From Pseudonocardiales bacterium (GTDB lineage Bacteria > Actinomycetota > Actinomycetes > Mycobacteriales > Pseudonocardiaceae): a stretch of 64,000 nt of DNA. The position numbers were made by a program, and so were the translations under genes. Positions 9,727 through 19,100 of the stretch are shown here, in pieces (position 1 is the first letter of the stretch; each line of letters begins with the position of its first letter). The notes beneath the pieces are model-generated. The model did no database searches. It was given only the letters and a program-made list of their open reading frames with translations, and was not told where the DNA came from. The stretch lies in the NCBI GenBank assembly GCA_019247305.1, contig JAFAPC010000185.1, positions 1-64,000 of the forward strand, in the 5' to 3' direction.

Positions 9727-10256
9727 ACAGGCCGAGACTCGCCACGGTCTGGCTCAACGGATGCTCCGGCTGCCACATGTCCTTCCTGGACCTCGACGAG
9801 CGGCTGATCGAGATCGATGAGCGAGCCGTCCTGGTGTACAGCCCGCTCATCGACGCCAAGGAGTACCCCGACGGGGTCGATGTGTGCCTGGTCGAGGGTG
9901 CCGTAGCCACCGAGGAGGACCTGGCCAAGATCCGCATGATCCGCGAGCGCACTCGGGTACTGGTGTCCTTCGGTGATTGCGCGGTCACCTCCAACGTCCC
10001 CGGCATGCGCAACCCGATCGGCGCCCGGCCCCTGCTGGAGCGTGCCTACCTGGAGAATGCCACCCTCAATCAGCAGGTGCCTTGCGAGGCTGTGCCTACG
10101 TTGCTGTCCAAGGCCATGCCGGTCCACGCGGTCGTCGAGGTCGACGTGTTCCTGCCCGGCTGTCCCCCCTCAGCCGACCTGATCTATGTCGCGCTCGACG
10201 ACCTGTTGGCCGGCCGGCGGCCGAACCTATCCCAGCGGGCCCGCTTCGGCAGGTAG
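9723..10256 (+). CDS. hoxY: [NiFe]-hydrogenase small subunit HoxY
   Basis: 177 aa, the cluster-carrying hydrogenase small subunit without signal peptide or extra ferredoxin domain. The proximal [4Fe-4S] cysteines are in [15 protein letters not shown] and LPGCPPSAD. The ATG overlaps the hoxU stop (ATGA). The short, leaderless form fits cytoplasmic group 3d bidirectional enzymes. It pairs with HoxH encoded 18 bp downstream. Confidence 0.92.
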   Translation: MNRPRLATVWLNGCSGCHMSFLDLDERLIEIDERAVLVYSPLIDAKEYPDGVDVCLVEGAVATEEDLAKIRMIRERTRVLVSFGDCAVTSNVPGMRNPIGARPLLERAYLENATLNQQVPCEAVPTLLSKAMPVHAVVEVDVFLPGCPPSADLIYVALDDLLAGRRPNLSQRARFGR

Positions 10257-10274
10257 GCAGGGAGAGGAGGGAAC

Positions 10275-11696
10275 GTGGCCAGCGACATCATCATCGACCC
10301 GGTGACCCGGATCGAGGGCCACGCCAAGATCACCATTCGGCTCAACGACGCCGGGCAGGTCACCGACGCACGGTTTCACGTCACCCAGTTCCGTGGGTTC
10401 GAGCGGATCGTGCAGGGCCGCCCCGTGCACGAAATGCCGTCGATCATGGCGCGGATCTGCGGCATCTGTCCGGTCAGCCACTTAGTCGCCTCGGCCAAGG
10501 CATGCGATCAGATCCTCGCCGTCCAGCCGCCTCCGACCGGCGCGGACCTGCGCCGAGTGATGAACCTCGCGCAGGTCGTGCAGTCTCATGCGCTCAGCTT
10601 CTTTCACCTGTCCGCCCCGGACCTGCTCTTTGGCTTCGACGCTGACCCGGCCAGCCGACACCTGTTCGCCATGCTCACGGCCAACCCGGCGCTCGCTCGC
10701 GACGGAATCGGCCTACGCCGCTTCGGACAACAGGTCATCGAGCAGCTCGGTGGTAAACGGATCCATCCCGCCTGGATAGTGCCCGGTGGGGTCGAGGCGC
10801 CACTCACCGCCGAGACCCGCGACACGATCCTGGCCGCGGTGCCCCAGGCACTCGATGCCACCCGGCGCGCACTCGACTGGTACACCGGCGAACTTGAGCG
10901 CTGGGCGGAGGAGGCCGCTGTCTTCGGCAACTTCCCCTCGGCGTTTATGGCCCTCGTCGGTCCGGAGGGCGAAGTCGAGCACTATGACGGCCGGCTGCGC
11001 GTCATCGACGCCGACGGCAACCGGCTCGCCGATGACGTAGACCCGCGCCCCTACTGGAACTACATTGGTGAGGCAGTCGAGCCCTGGTCGTACCTGAAGT
11101 CAGCCTACTGGACGGGCCTGGGTTACCCGGGTGGGGTATACCGGGTCGGCCCGCTGGCCCGGGTCAACGTGGCCGACCGGATGGGGACGCCGCTGGCCGA
11201 CGAGGCGCTAGCCGCGTTCCGGGTCCGCCTGGGTCGCATCCCCACGAGTTCCTTCCATTACCATCAGGCGCGGCTGATCGACACCCTGCACTGCCTCGAA
11301 AAGCTTAACGAGTTGCTCCGCAAGCCCGACATCCTCTCCTCTCGGGTGCGCGCACACGCCGGGATCAACGCATGCGAGGGCGTCGGTGTCGCGGAGGCGC
11401 CGCGTGGCACGCTCATCCACCACTATCGGGTGGACGACGACGGGCTGGTGCAGTGGGCCAACCTGCTTATCGCCACCGGGCACAACACCATGGCGATGAA
11501 CAGGGCAGTCCTGGAGGTGGCCCGGCACTACGTCAAGGGTGACCGGCTCGCCGAGCCCATGCTCAACCGCGTCGAGGCGGTCATCCGCTGCTATGACCCG
11601 TGCTTGTCCTGCGCAACTCACGCCCTCGGACACCTGCCGCTGCACGTCCAGCTCGTCGGCCCAACCGGCGCGGTCATCGACGAGCTACGCCGGTGA
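10275..11696 (+). CDS. hoxH: [NiFe]-hydrogenase large subunit HoxH
   Basis: 473 aa catalytic subunit. Both NiFe-binding motifs are intact: L1 as [10 protein letters not shown] (residues ~61-70) and L2 as DPCLSCATH near the C-terminus. RIEGHAKI lies at the N-terminus. Residues after the L2 histidine form the short tail removed by the maturation protease encoded next. The GTG start has a strong site (GGAGAGGAGGG). With HoxEFUY it makes a group 3d NAD-coupled bidirectional hydrogenase. No hypABCDEF genes are in the window, so cofactor assembly must be encoded elsewhere. Confidence 0.95.
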   Translation: MASDIIIDPVTRIEGHAKITIRLNDAGQVTDARFHVTQFRGFERIVQGRPVHEMPSIMARICGICPVSHLVASAKACDQILAVQPPPTGADLRRVMNLAQVVQSHALSFFHLSAPDLLFGFDADPASRHLFAMLTANPALARDGIGLRRFGQQVIEQLGGKRIHPAWIVPGGVEAPLTAETRDTILAAVPQALDATRRALDWYTGELERWAEEAAVFGNFPSAFMALVGPEGEVEHYDGRLRVIDADGNRLADDVDPRPYWNYIGEAVEPWSYLKSAYWTGLGYPGGVYRVGPLARVNVADRMGTPLADEALAAFRVRLGRIPTSSFHYHQARLIDTLHCLEKLNELLRKPDILSSRVRAHAGINACEGVGVAEAPRGTLIHHYRVDDDGLVQWANLLIATGHNTMAMNRAVLEVARHYVKGDRLAEPMLNRVEAVIRCYDPCLSCATHALGHLPLHVQLVGPTGAVIDELRR

Positions 11697-12211
11697 ACGG
11701 CGTGCCGGTTGGCCCCGACGGCCGGCTTCTGGTCATCGGCTACGGCAACTCGCTGCGCGGCGACGACGGCGCCGGCTGGCACGTGGCCACCCTCCTCGCC
11801 TGCGACCCGCGACTGGCGGACGCTAGCGTGCTCGCCCGCCATCAGCTCACCCCCGAACTCGCCGAGGACATCGCTCACGCGCGACTTGCCGTCCTCGTCG
11901 ACGCCTGCGACGGCAGCGCACCGCCTGGCACGGTCTCGGTGCGGCGGGTCGATCCAGCTTATCCGCTGATATCCACCTGGTCGCACCACCTGCACCCCGC
12001 TGACCTCGTCGGCTTGGCCAAGACCCTCTACGGCGCCTCGCCGCCAGTGTTTCTCATCACCGTCACCGGGGCCTTCTTCGGTTACCATGATCGACTTTCG
12101 CCGCCGGTGCGCCGAGCGCTACCAAAGATCGCTGACACCGTCGACTTCCTCCGGGCACAGCATGCTCAAAGCCTGACGTGTCGCCAGTCACCGAGCGACG
12201 TCATGCCCTGA
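11693..12211 (+). CDS. hoxW: Hydrogenase maturation endopeptidase (HoxW type)
   Basis: 172 aa, HycI/HoxW-family nickel-dependent protease that trims the HoxH C-terminus. The signature GYGNSLRGDDGAGWHVA near the N-terminus provides the first acidic ligand, a second Asp sits in LVDACDG, and the His ligand is in SHHLHP. The GTG start overlaps the hoxH stop codon. The operon ends here, followed by a strong hairpin at 12220-12299. Confidence 0.88.
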   Translation: MNGVPVGPDGRLLVIGYGNSLRGDDGAGWHVATLLACDPRLADASVLARHQLTPELAEDIAHARLAVLVDACDGSAPPGTVSVRRVDPAYPLISTWSHHLHPADLVGLAKTLYGASPPVFLITVTGAFFGYHDRLSPPVRRALPKIADTVDFLRAQHAQSLTCRQSPSDVMP

Positions 12212-12219
12212 AACAACGC

Positions 12220-12299
12220 CGCTCTGGGTACGCCGAGTTCGACAAGCTGTCGGGGGCTTAGTGCAGAGCTCTGAGGTCGAACTCGGCGCACTCAGAGCG
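12220..12299. terminator. Long hairpin between convergent operons
   Basis: A 24-nt arm at 12220-12243 (CGCTCTGGGTACGCC then GAGTTCGAC) pairs with 12276-12299, with only two non-Watson-Crick positions and a 32-nt loop. It sits in the gap between the hydrogenase operon and the convergent operon ending at 12341, so it is probably a bidirectional terminator. No U tract is visible, as is common in actinobacteria. Confidence 0.6.
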
Positions 12300-12340
12300 A
12301 CCGAGCGACGCCGGATGGCATTGTGTTTTCGGAGCTGGGC

Positions 12341-12799
12341 TCACAGATACGCACCGGGCTCGAAGGCTGGGGGCAGCTCCCCTGGCACGATCCGACGACC
12401 GCTCATTCCATGCGGGATGAGGCGTATCCAGTGCCCGCGCTCACCGGGTGCCCACGGCTGCACGCCACTGGCCTTGGTTCGTTCGATTAACTCGGTCCGG
12501 TGCGCGCTGGTCACTTCCTCGGCGAGGCCGCGTACGAGCACGCTCCAGCCACTCCGAGTCCGCTGATCGATGTTGTCCACCTCGAAGGTGACGTTCGCAT
12601 GGTTCGCTGCGGCGAGCTTCGTGCCAGCATTTGTGCGTATCACGATCACGCCGTGATCAAGCACGTAGTTCACCGGGAAGATGAGGGGATAGTGCTCGGC
12701 GTTGACACCCAGACGCCCTATTTGCTGTGTGGCCAGCAGTCCATAGCAGTCCTCGACGCTGAGAACCTGTAGCTCAGGGCCGCGTTCACCTGCGTTCAT
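12341..12799 (-). CDS. Flavin/F420 split-barrel protein (pyridoxamine 5'-phosphate oxidase family)
   Basis: 152 aa single-domain split barrel. Characteristic segments are the helix LSVEDCYGLLATQQIGRLGV, the strand PLIFPVNYVLDHGVIVIRT and GWSVLVRGLAEEV. Such proteins bind FMN or F420; related ones belong to the mycobacterial DosR regulon, but their substrates are unknown. ATG at 12799 is preferred because GAAGG lies upstream. It overlaps the end of the nitroreductase gene by 14 bp and is the last gene of the operon pps-nitroreductase-PPOX. Confidence 0.75.
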   Translation of the reverse strand: MNAGERGPELQVLSVEDCYGLLATQQIGRLGVNAEHYPLIFPVNYVLDHGVIVIRTNAGTKLAAANHANVTFEVDNIDQRTRSGWSVLVRGLAEEVTSAHRTELIERTKASGVQPWAPGERGHWIRLIPHGMSGRRIVPGELPPAFEPGAYL

Positions 12800-13811
12800 C
12801 AACAGCCTTCCCTTGGCTCAGTTTCGGGAAACTGCTCAGGACGTCATCGATCGGTCGGCGTGGGGTGGGTGGGAGCGGATCGCCCTCCGCTGGTGCCCAC
12901 CCGATCCGCAGGACCATTTGGGGGAAGGCGGTGCCCTCGAGGACACGGTCGCGGAGCGAGGCCCTGGTGGTACCGATCTCCAGGGGTTGGCTGAGCGGGC
13001 AGGTGGCGAGGTGGAACTCGGTGGCTGCCAGCAGTACCGCACTCACTGCTTCGCCGGCGCGTAGTTGGGATATCCCGTCGTCGGAGGAGGTGCCCAGCAC
13101 CAGGAGCTCGCCAGCGTCCTGGCCGGAGTCCTCTGGGGCCGGGGCGAGCGCACCGTGGGGGAAGGCGCGCATCGTGGTGTCGCCGTGCTGGGCTGGTGCG
13201 CAGAGTGTGTTCGCGGCGGGCACGCCGTCGGTCGCTACGAAGCTGCGGCCAGCCCAGATAGCCAGTTCGCTGGCGTAGTCTGGGTTCGCCATGTGCTGGC
13301 GTGCCGCCTCGGTGATCGCCGAGGTGAGGGCGAACCGGTCGTGTGGATCAGTGATCGGGACCAGGATCGCGCCCTGGTGAGCGGCACGCGCAGCCAAGGT
13401 GTCCAGCAGCTCCACCGGCACGGGCCAGGAACTGAACCGCCGACGATCAGTGCGGCGGTGCGGGATAGCGGCCGCCAGCGCGATGTCCTTGGCTGTTGCC
13501 GCTCGGGGGAAGTATTCCACCGCAGCCAGGTGGGTCGCTTCGGCCGGGTTGGGCAACCGGTGCACCCTGGTGGCCCAGCCCACGGCGGCAAAAGCGACTC
13601 GCGCGTGATGCAATGCCGCGCCACAGCTCACCATCAGGTCGCGACCATCGGGGTCGGTGACGGGGAGCTGACGGGTGGAGTCAGCGAACAGGTGCACCGA
13701 GCCCTCACCGGTGACCCACCGCCAGGGTTGTGAGTTGTGGATCGACGGAGCACGAAGGGCCAGCGCGATCACCGAGCGGACGGTCTCGTGGTCGGGCACA
13801 GTGTGCGGCAT
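12786..13811 (-). CDS. Acg-type nitroreductase family protein (copy 1)
   Basis: 341 aa, two-lobed nitroreductase fold of the Acg/Rv2032 type. The flavin-contact motif RAPSIHNSQPWRW is at the N-terminus, followed by SCGAALHHARVA, and HRRTDRRRF and LRIGWAP further on. In mycobacteria, Acg proteins are strongly DosR-induced and are thought to sequester flavin rather than to catalyse. The ATG at 13811 is preceded by a near-perfect AGGAGGTGA; the GTG at 13820 lies inside that site. Starts 6 bp downstream of the PEP synthase stop. Two paralogues are at 16.9 and 24.7 kb. Confidence 0.85.
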   Translation of the reverse strand: MPHTVPDHETVRSVIALALRAPSIHNSQPWRWVTGEGSVHLFADSTRQLPVTDPDGRDLMVSCGAALHHARVAFAAVGWATRVHRLPNPAEATHLAAVEYFPRAATAKDIALAAAIPHRRTDRRRFSSWPVPVELLDTLAARAAHQGAILVPITDPHDRFALTSAITEAARQHMANPDYASELAIWAGRSFVATDGVPAANTLCAPAQHGDTTMRAFPHGALAPAPEDSGQDAGELLVLGTSSDDGISQLRAGEAVSAVLLAATEFHLATCPLSQPLEIGTTRASLRDRVLEGTAFPQMVLRIGWAPAEGDPLPPTPRRPIDDVLSSFPKLSQGKAVDERR

Positions 13812-13816
13812 TCCGA

Positions 13817-16099
13817 TCACCTCCTGGGGATCAGCATCGACCGCATCGCGGACTGGAGCAGCAGCCGGCGCTCAGCGGAGCCAATCACCGATCGGGCAGC
13901 CGGCACCGCGTCAGGGTTGACCGAGATCGACGTGATTCCCTGGCGCACCAGGTGTTCGGCGAACTCCGGATGGTTGGAGGGAGCCTGTCCGCACAGTGAG
14001 GACGTGATCCCCGACTCGGCGCAGGCCCGGATGATTCGCGCAATGGTGTCGAGTACCGCGGGATCGGATTCATCGAACAGCTCCGCGCACACCTCGGAAT
14101 CCCGATCGACCCCAAGCACCAGCTGGGTGAGGTCGTTGCTCCCGATCGATACCCCGTCGATGCCCAACTTGGCGTACTCCGGGATCCAGTACACCACCGA
14201 GGGCACCTCCGCCATCACCCAACGGTGCACGCCACGGTGCCGGCCCAGCGGGCTGGTATCGACCTTTTCCAGGCAGGCCTCCAGCTCCCAGCGGGTGCGC
14301 ACGAACGGGATCATCAGGTGCAGGTTCGGTGTCTGCTCGCGAACTCTGGCTAGCACGTCCAGTTCGAGACCGAACAGCAGGGGGTCACGGACGTAGCGGT
14401 AGCAGCCGCGGTAGCCGATCATCGGATTGTCTTCCTGCGGCTCGAACCCGGCTCCGCCGGTGAGATTGCGGAACTCGTTGGTCCGGAAGTCGATCGCGCG
14501 GTACATGACCGGCCGTGGGAAGAACGCCCTCGTGATCCGCAGCAGCGCGGTCGCCATCGCGGAGATGAACCTCTCCTTGCTGCCGCTGGCCAGCAGGTAC
14601 TGGGGGTGGGTGCCTTTCAACGCCTCGGTGAGCATGAACTCCGCTCGTAGCAGACCGACACCATCCACCGGGAGCGCCGCCGTCTCCTCGGCGTGCTCGG
14701 GCATCGCGAGGTTGACATACAGCCGCGTCCCCAGCGACTCGATAGCTCCCACCTCTGAGGTCAGCGGCTGCTGGCACGGTTCGGTTCGCCTCGCGTCAAC
14801 CCGACCAGCCCGCACCCGGCCCTCGGTGCCGTCCACGGTGACCAGCTCGCCATCGCGCAGCATCTGGGTCGCCGCGCGGGTGCCGACCACGCAGGGCACC
14901 CGCAGCTCCCTGGCCACGATCGCCGCGTGAGCGGTCATGCCGCCACTGTCGGTCACCAGCGCGGCCGCCCGCCGCATCGTGGGCACCCAATCCGGGTTGG
15001 TCATCCTCGCCACCAGGACCTCGCCGTCGACGAACCGTTCGCCCTCGGACGGAGTGGAGAGCACCCGCACTCGGCCAGTCGCCCTGCCGGGTGAGGCAGG
15101 CAGCCCACTGATGAGGACCGTGTCCGCAGGCCCGCCACGGGAGTCCTCCAGCGTGGTGATCGGACGGGACTGCACCAGCCACGTGCGCCCCTCGGCGATC
15201 GCCCACTCCAGGTCCTGGGCAGCGCCGTAGTGCTGCTCAACGTGCAGCGCGAGACGGGCCAGCCCGATCACCTCATCGTCGGTGAGTACGCGCTCGGCCC
15301 CGGTCTGCGGATCCAACTCCACCCGCACATCCGCGCCGTGGGGACCACAGACGATCTTGTGTGACTGATGCCCGACCCGAGCTTCCAGCAGCCGGGGACC
15401 CGCCTTGGCCAGCACGTAGGTATCCGGTTCGACCGCGCCGCTGACCACAACTTCACCAAGCCCGAACGCGGCCTCGATGACGATCCGCTCGCGGTTGCCG
15501 GTCGAGGGATCGGCGGTAAACGCCACTCCCGATCGCTCAGAATTGACCATGCGTTGGATCACCACCGCGATCGCCGGCTCTTCGTGGATCTGCCTGCTGG
15601 CCCGGTAGGCGACCACGCGCGGACCGAACAGTGAGGCCCAGCAGTCCCGCAGACGCTTCATCACATCGTCATCAGCGACGTTGGTGAACGTCGCGTTCAT
15701 CCCCGCAAACGACGTGCCTGCAGTGTCTTCCGACGTCGCCGAGGACCGGACCGCCACCCGGACGTCTGGACCGAGTGAATGGTAGGCATCCAACACGGCG
15801 TCACGGATCTCGTCGGGGATACCAGCCTTACGCACCAGCTCCTGAAGCCGATCACACGCGTTAGTCAGCTCGGCCGGACGGTCAAGGGCCACCACCAGGG
15901 CCGCGTCGAGGGCGGCGCGCAGATCCTCGCGAACGCCGCCCTGTTCCATCGCGGCCAGGTATGCCTCAGCGGTGACCACGAAGCCGGATGGCACCGGCAG
16001 ACCCGCGCGGGTGAGTTCACCCAGATTCGCCCCCTTACCCCCAGCAACCGCGGTGTCATCTCTACCCAAGGCGTCAAAGCCGACCACATAACGGGCCAT
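13817..16099 (-). CDS. ppsA: Phosphoenolpyruvate synthase (pyruvate, water dikinase)
   Basis: 760 aa, makes PEP from pyruvate and ATP. The N-terminal ATP-grasp domain contains [10 protein letters not shown] and [17 protein letters not shown]. The mobile phosphohistidine domain is in the middle with [21 protein letters not shown] (catalytic His in TAHAA). The C-terminal TIM barrel includes [34 protein letters not shown] and the catalytic Cys in SSLCGQAPS. Start at 16099 is chosen by domain alignment and an upstream GAGAGGA. A DosR-type box lies at 16161-16174. First gene of an operon with a nitroreductase and a split-barrel protein. Confidence 0.93.
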   Translation of the reverse strand: MARYVVGFDALGRDDTAVAGGKGANLGELTRAGLPVPSGFVVTAEAYLAAMEQGGVREDLRAALDAALVVALDRPAELTNACDRLQELVRKAGIPDEIRDAVLDAYHSLGPDVRVAVRSSATSEDTAGTSFAGMNATFTNVADDDVMKRLRDCWASLFGPRVVAYRASRQIHEEPAIAVVIQRMVNSERSGVAFTADPSTGNRERIVIEAAFGLGEVVVSGAVEPDTYVLAKAGPRLLEARVGHQSHKIVCGPHGADVRVELDPQTGAERVLTDDEVIGLARLALHVEQHYGAAQDLEWAIAEGRTWLVQSRPITTLEDSRGGPADTVLISGLPASPGRATGRVRVLSTPSEGERFVDGEVLVARMTNPDWVPTMRRAAALVTDSGGMTAHAAIVARELRVPCVVGTRAATQMLRDGELVTVDGTEGRVRAGRVDARRTEPCQQPLTSEVGAIESLGTRLYVNLAMPEHAEETAALPVDGVGLLRAEFMLTEALKGTHPQYLLASGSKERFISAMATALLRITRAFFPRPVMYRAIDFRTNEFRNLTGGAGFEPQEDNPMIGYRGCYRYVRDPLLFGLELDVLARVREQTPNLHLMIPFVRTRWELEACLEKVDTSPLGRHRGVHRWVMAEVPSVVYWIPEYAKLGIDGVSIGSNDLTQLVLGVDRDSEVCAELFDESDPAVLDTIARIIRACAESGITSSLCGQAPSNHPEFAEHLVRQGITSISVNPDAVPAARSVIGSAERRLLLQSAMRSMLIPRR

Positions 16100-16160
16100 G
16101 TCAGAAATTCCTCTCGAGCTTTCTTGCTCCCACCGTCGCACCAACCCAAGGGAATGCAGA

Positions 16161-16174
16161 GAGCCGAAAGACCC
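16161..16174 (-). promoter_or_regulatory. DosR-type box upstream of the PEP synthase operon
   Basis: Read on the minus strand, GGGTCTTTCGGCTC agrees with GGGACTTTNGNCCC at 12 of 14 positions including the free ones. It is 62-75 bp before the start codon, a normal activator distance. Confidence 0.6.
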
Positions 16175-16399
16175 CTCAGACGCCGCCAAAGTCACACTTC
16201 TCAGCGTCGGCATCACCACAACCACCGCACCAGAAATTAAAGGACCGCGCCGAGAGTCCCGGACGGGGACGGTGATCGAAAACGGGGATTTCTGGCTGCG
16301 GCTGACCCCCGAGCACGGCTACCGGTTTACCCGCCTCTCGCAGGCGACAGTGGTCTACCGCCGGGTTCCGCCGGCCGGCGGCATGATCGGCGCGGTCGC

Positions 16400-16786
16400 T
16401 CAGGACGCGGTGGCGATGGGCAGCTCGATGCAGTCGGACTGGCAGCCCTCCCCGGCCGTGGGGAGCTGGGCTGGTACCGGCCGGTGTAGCACCGCCCGGG
16501 TGGGGGCGACGGCAAGTTCGTCGTCGTGCAGTGACCCGACGCCATCGACGATCACTGAGTAGTCGCTGGGATCCGTGGGTGGCCACACCAGCGTGACTGC
16601 GTGGTGAGCTGTGATGTGGGCTTGCGTCTTTCGACCCAAGCCCCTGACCAGGAGTGTGTCATTGACTAGCGCGGGGTGCACGGGCACAATGTGCGTCCGT
16701 GCGCCGTCCTCGATGGTCACCAGATAGGCGAAGCGGTAGCGCGTGAGGGTTTCCTTCAGCTGCGGCTGCATTCCCTTGATGCTCAT
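16400..16786 (-). CDS. Pyridoxamine 5'-phosphate oxidase superfamily protein
   Basis: 128 aa, probable F420- or flavin-binding split barrel. RYRFAYLVTIEDGARTHIVPV, IVDGVGSLHDDELAV and LHRP are typical strands of the PPOX_class F420-dependent group. Start at MSIKGM (16786) rather than the longer form at 16828. The gene stands between the nitroreductase copy 2 (which ends at 16886 upstream on the same strand) and pps, so it may be the last gene of the nitroreductase unit. Confidence 0.65.
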   Translation of the reverse strand: MSIKGMQPQLKETLTRYRFAYLVTIEDGARTHIVPVHPALVNDTLLVRGLGRKTQAHITAHHAVTLVWPPTDPSDYSVIVDGVGSLHDDELAVAPTRAVLHRPVPAQLPTAGEGCQSDCIELPIATAS

Positions 16787-16885
16787 CACCGCACCGTACC
16801 GCAGGAAAGCCATCAGGCTTCGCGCCAAATTCGACCGGCCCGTTTGTTGCGATTATGCGGCGGCGGTGCGCCCGGCGTGACTACG

Positions 16886-17875
16886 TCAGTCCTGTAGCAG
16901 GACCGAGCGGAGGTCGCGCCGGGGGGTGAGGGGGAGTTCGGCGGCTGCGGTGGCAGGCCAGCCGATCCGGAGGATGAGTTGGGGGTGCTCGGGGATGTGT
17001 AGCACCTCCTGCTGGAGCATCTGCCGGGTCGTGTTCAGCTCGAGGGCTTGGCTTAGTGGTGTGGTGGCTAGTCCGAGTCGGGTCGCGACGAGCAGGACCG
17101 CGCTGGAGGCCTCCCCGGCGCGAAGCCGATCGAGCTCGTCATCACCGGGCGTGGCAATGACTAACAGCTCTGCGGCGTCATCGGCTGGACCATGCCCGGG
17201 CAGGTGGCGGGGTTGGCGAAGCTGGCCGGGCGGGAAGTGGCGCAGCAGGGACGAACCGACGAGACCGACCGGGGGCGGAGGCACATTGCTGGCGGGGATG
17301 CCATCGCGGCCCCCGGCGTGGCGGCGGGTCCACAGCTGCAGCTCGGCCCCGTAGCCCGGGGTATGCGCCTGGGTGCGCGCGGCTTCGGTAAGGGCAGCGG
17401 CGAGCCGGTGGCGCATGGCCGGGCTAGTCACCGGCAGGAGAACCGCCCCGGCACGGGATGCCTGCTCCTCGAGAGTGCTGAGGTGGCGTGCGGGCACCGG
17501 GCGGTGGCTCATCCGGCGCCGCTCGGTGCGCCGAGGGTCGATACCCGGGAATAAGGCGGCGTCGGCAGCGTCACCGGTGCCCGGCCGGATGGTGATGGTG
17601 GCGAGGTGGCCACAATCCTCAGGATCGGGCAGCCGTTCCACGTGCCCCGCCAGTCCACGATCAGCGAGGGCGACCTGCAAGTGGTGCAGGGCAGCACCGC
17701 AGCTCAGGACGAGGTCACGGCGGTCGGGATCGGTGGCGACCAGGTGCCGGGTCCAGTCGGCGTGCAGCTCGACGGCTCCGGGACGGATACGCCACAGCCA
17801 GGGCTGGGTGTTGTGCACCGACGGAGCACGCAACGCACGCTCGACCACCTCAGCAAGATCAGTGAGCTGGCTCAT
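16886..17875 (-). CDS. Acg-type nitroreductase family protein (copy 2)
   Basis: 329 aa with the same two-lobe layout as copy 1: RAPSVHNTQPWLWRI, CGAALHHLQVALADRG, RRTERRRMSHRPVPA, a Pro-rich central linker and LILRIGWPA near the end. Start at 17875 is the first Met in family context; the upstream extension to 18115 covers the divergent promoter. A perfect DosR-type box lies 67 bp upstream, shared with the divergent universal stress gene. Role probably as for copy 1. Confidence 0.87.
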   Translation of the reverse strand: MSQLTDLAEVVERALRAPSVHNTQPWLWRIRPGAVELHADWTRHLVATDPDRRDLVLSCGAALHHLQVALADRGLAGHVERLPDPEDCGHLATITIRPGTGDAADAALFPGIDPRRTERRRMSHRPVPARHLSTLEEQASRAGAVLLPVTSPAMRHRLAAALTEAARTQAHTPGYGAELQLWTRRHAGGRDGIPASNVPPPPVGLVGSSLLRHFPPGQLRQPRHLPGHGPADDAAELLVIATPGDDELDRLRAGEASSAVLLVATRLGLATTPLSQALELNTTRQMLQQEVLHIPEHPQLILRIGWPATAAAELPLTPRRDLRSVLLQD

Positions 17876-17941
17876 GATGCGCCTCCGAGTGTCCGAGCCC
17901 CGCAACGACCTGAGTGTCACGCTCCGGCAACGCAATCGGGA

Positions 17942-17955
17942 GGGACTTTGGACCC
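17942..17955. promoter_or_regulatory. Perfect DosR box between nitroreductase and usp genes
   Basis: GGGACTTTGGACCC fits the mycobacterial DosR core GGGACTTTNGNCCC at every fixed position. It is centred ~73 bp from the nitroreductase start (minus strand) and ~97 bp from the usp start (plus strand), so one site can serve both genes. This is the strongest regulatory signal in the window. Confidence 0.8.
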
Positions 17956-18045
17956 GGCGGCCGTGGCCATGAGGCTGTGGTGGCGGAACGCCGGTCCAGA
18001 CACGATGAACGCAACGGTGATTCCCGGTGCACAAGGAGAAGCGCA

Positions 18046-18561
18046 GTGAGCGGATCGCAGAACGAGGGACGCGTGGTCGTGGGCGTCGATGGATCAGCGG
18101 GCAGCCTGCTAGCACTGGATTTCGCTTTCGATGAGGCCAAGCGTCGGGCTATCGGGCTGCTGGTGGTGACCGCCTTCGAGCTCCCAGACATGTGGTCGAT
18201 TACCTATGGGCTGCCGGTAAGCGCCTCGGTGGAGGAAGTACGGGACAACGTGCTGCGGAACACCCGTCATTTGGTCACCGAGGCCCTCGGTGACCAAATG
18301 ACGGCCGACGGTGCCCCGGCGGTTGAGGTCATGGCCCAGGGCGGTGACGCAGCGCACGTGCTGGTGTCTGCCGCAGCCGGCAACCCGTTGCTCGTGGTGG
18401 GGAGCCGGGGACTGGGCGGTTTCCGCCGGATGCTGCTCGGCTCGGTAAGTCTGCAGTGCGTGCAGCACGCGCCCTGTCCGGTCACCGTGGTCCGCTTGGC
18501 GGCCGACCACGACCGCTCAGAGACCCCCGAGCTGGCCGGCGCTCCCGCCGCCATCCTGTGA
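18046..18561 (+). CDS. Universal stress protein, single UspA domain
   Basis: 171 aa. It starts with VVVGVDGSAGS and carries the ATP-binding loop GSRGLGGFRRMLLGS. The GTG start at 18046 has AAGGAG 7 nt upstream; the longer frame from 17914 runs through the promoter and box. Followed after 24 bp by the CBS-domain gene, likely co-transcribed. A 41-bp perfect palindrome lies inside the coding sequence (18264-18304). Confidence 0.9.
   Translation: MSGSQNEGRVVVGVDGSAGSLLALDFAFDEAKRRAIGLLVVTAFELPDMWSITYGLPVSASVEEVRDNVLRNTRHLVTEALGDQMTADGAPAVEVMAQGGDAAHVLVSAAAGNPLLVVGSRGLGGFRRMLLGSVSLQCVQHAPCPVTVVRLAADHDRSETPELAGAPAAIL
18264..18304. repeat. 41-bp perfect palindrome inside the usp gene
   Basis: Twenty bases at 18264-18283 (CCGTCATTTGGTCACCGAGG) are the exact reverse complement of 18285-18304, with one central C. 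It encodes residues around RHLVTEALGDQMTA of the UspA domain. Confidence 0.9.
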
Positions 18562-18585
18562 CACCGATGCCCCTTGGAGCGGATG

Positions 18586-19056
18586 ATGACCACCTGGCCG
18601 GATCTACCACGTGACATCACCGCGGTCGCAGTCAGCGCGGTGATGTCACGTGACGTGCTCGTCGTCGGCCCCCAGGACCCGGTGGTCGAGGTGTGGCAGC
18701 GCATGCAGAACCTGCGCGCCTCGGTGGCCGTGGTCTGCGACGCCACCCGGGTTGTCGCGGTCGTGTCCGAACGCACCCTGGCCGTGTGGTGGCCTTCCGG
18801 CGGGCCGGGCGAGATACGCCGGCGCCAGGTGCGGGACATCATCGACTCAGGCACGCCCACCGTGCACGCCGACACCACAGTGCACCAGGCCGCCGACCTC
18901 ATGATTCATTTCCAGCTTGACGGGGTTCCGGTGGTGACAGCCAGCGGGGAACTGCTCGGCCTTGTCACACACACCGACCTAGTCCGTTTGCTCGCCCTAG
19001 GCAACACCGGGTTAGGAAATCTAGACAATACCGTGCGTGTTACTCAGCGCTGCTGA
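18586..19056 (+). CDS. Tandem CBS-domain protein (Hrp1-like)
   Basis: 156 aa made of two CBS domains: VMSRDVLVVGPQDPVVEVW at the start of the first, and TPTVHADTTVHQAADLM then DGVPVVTASGELLGLVTHTDLVRLL in the second. CBS pairs bind adenine nucleotides; the mycobacterial counterpart Hrp1 (Rv2626c) is a DosR regulon member. ATG at 18586 is 5 nt after GGAG; ATG 18583 and TTG 18574 are alternatives. Lies 24 bp after usp and is probably in its operon. A 17-bp-arm inverted repeat overlaps the first codons. Confidence 0.82.
   Translation: MTTWPDLPRDITAVAVSAVMSRDVLVVGPQDPVVEVWQRMQNLRASVAVVCDATRVVAVVSERTLAVWWPSGGPGEIRRRQVRDIIDSGTPTVHADTTVHQAADLMIHFQLDGVPVVTASGELLGLVTHTDLVRLLALGNTGLGNLDNTVRVTQRC
18608..18652. 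repeat. Inverted repeat (17-bp perfect arms) in the 5' end of the CBS gene
   Basis: CACGTGACATCACCGCG at 18608-18624 is the exact reverse complement of 18636-18652, with an 11-nt spacer. It starts 22 bp after the start codon, so a transcript hairpin would sit in the early coding region. Confidence 0.9.
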
Positions 19057-19100
19057 TGCCGCAGTCGGAGGCACGACTATTCTCGCTGGCGCATTCCCGA

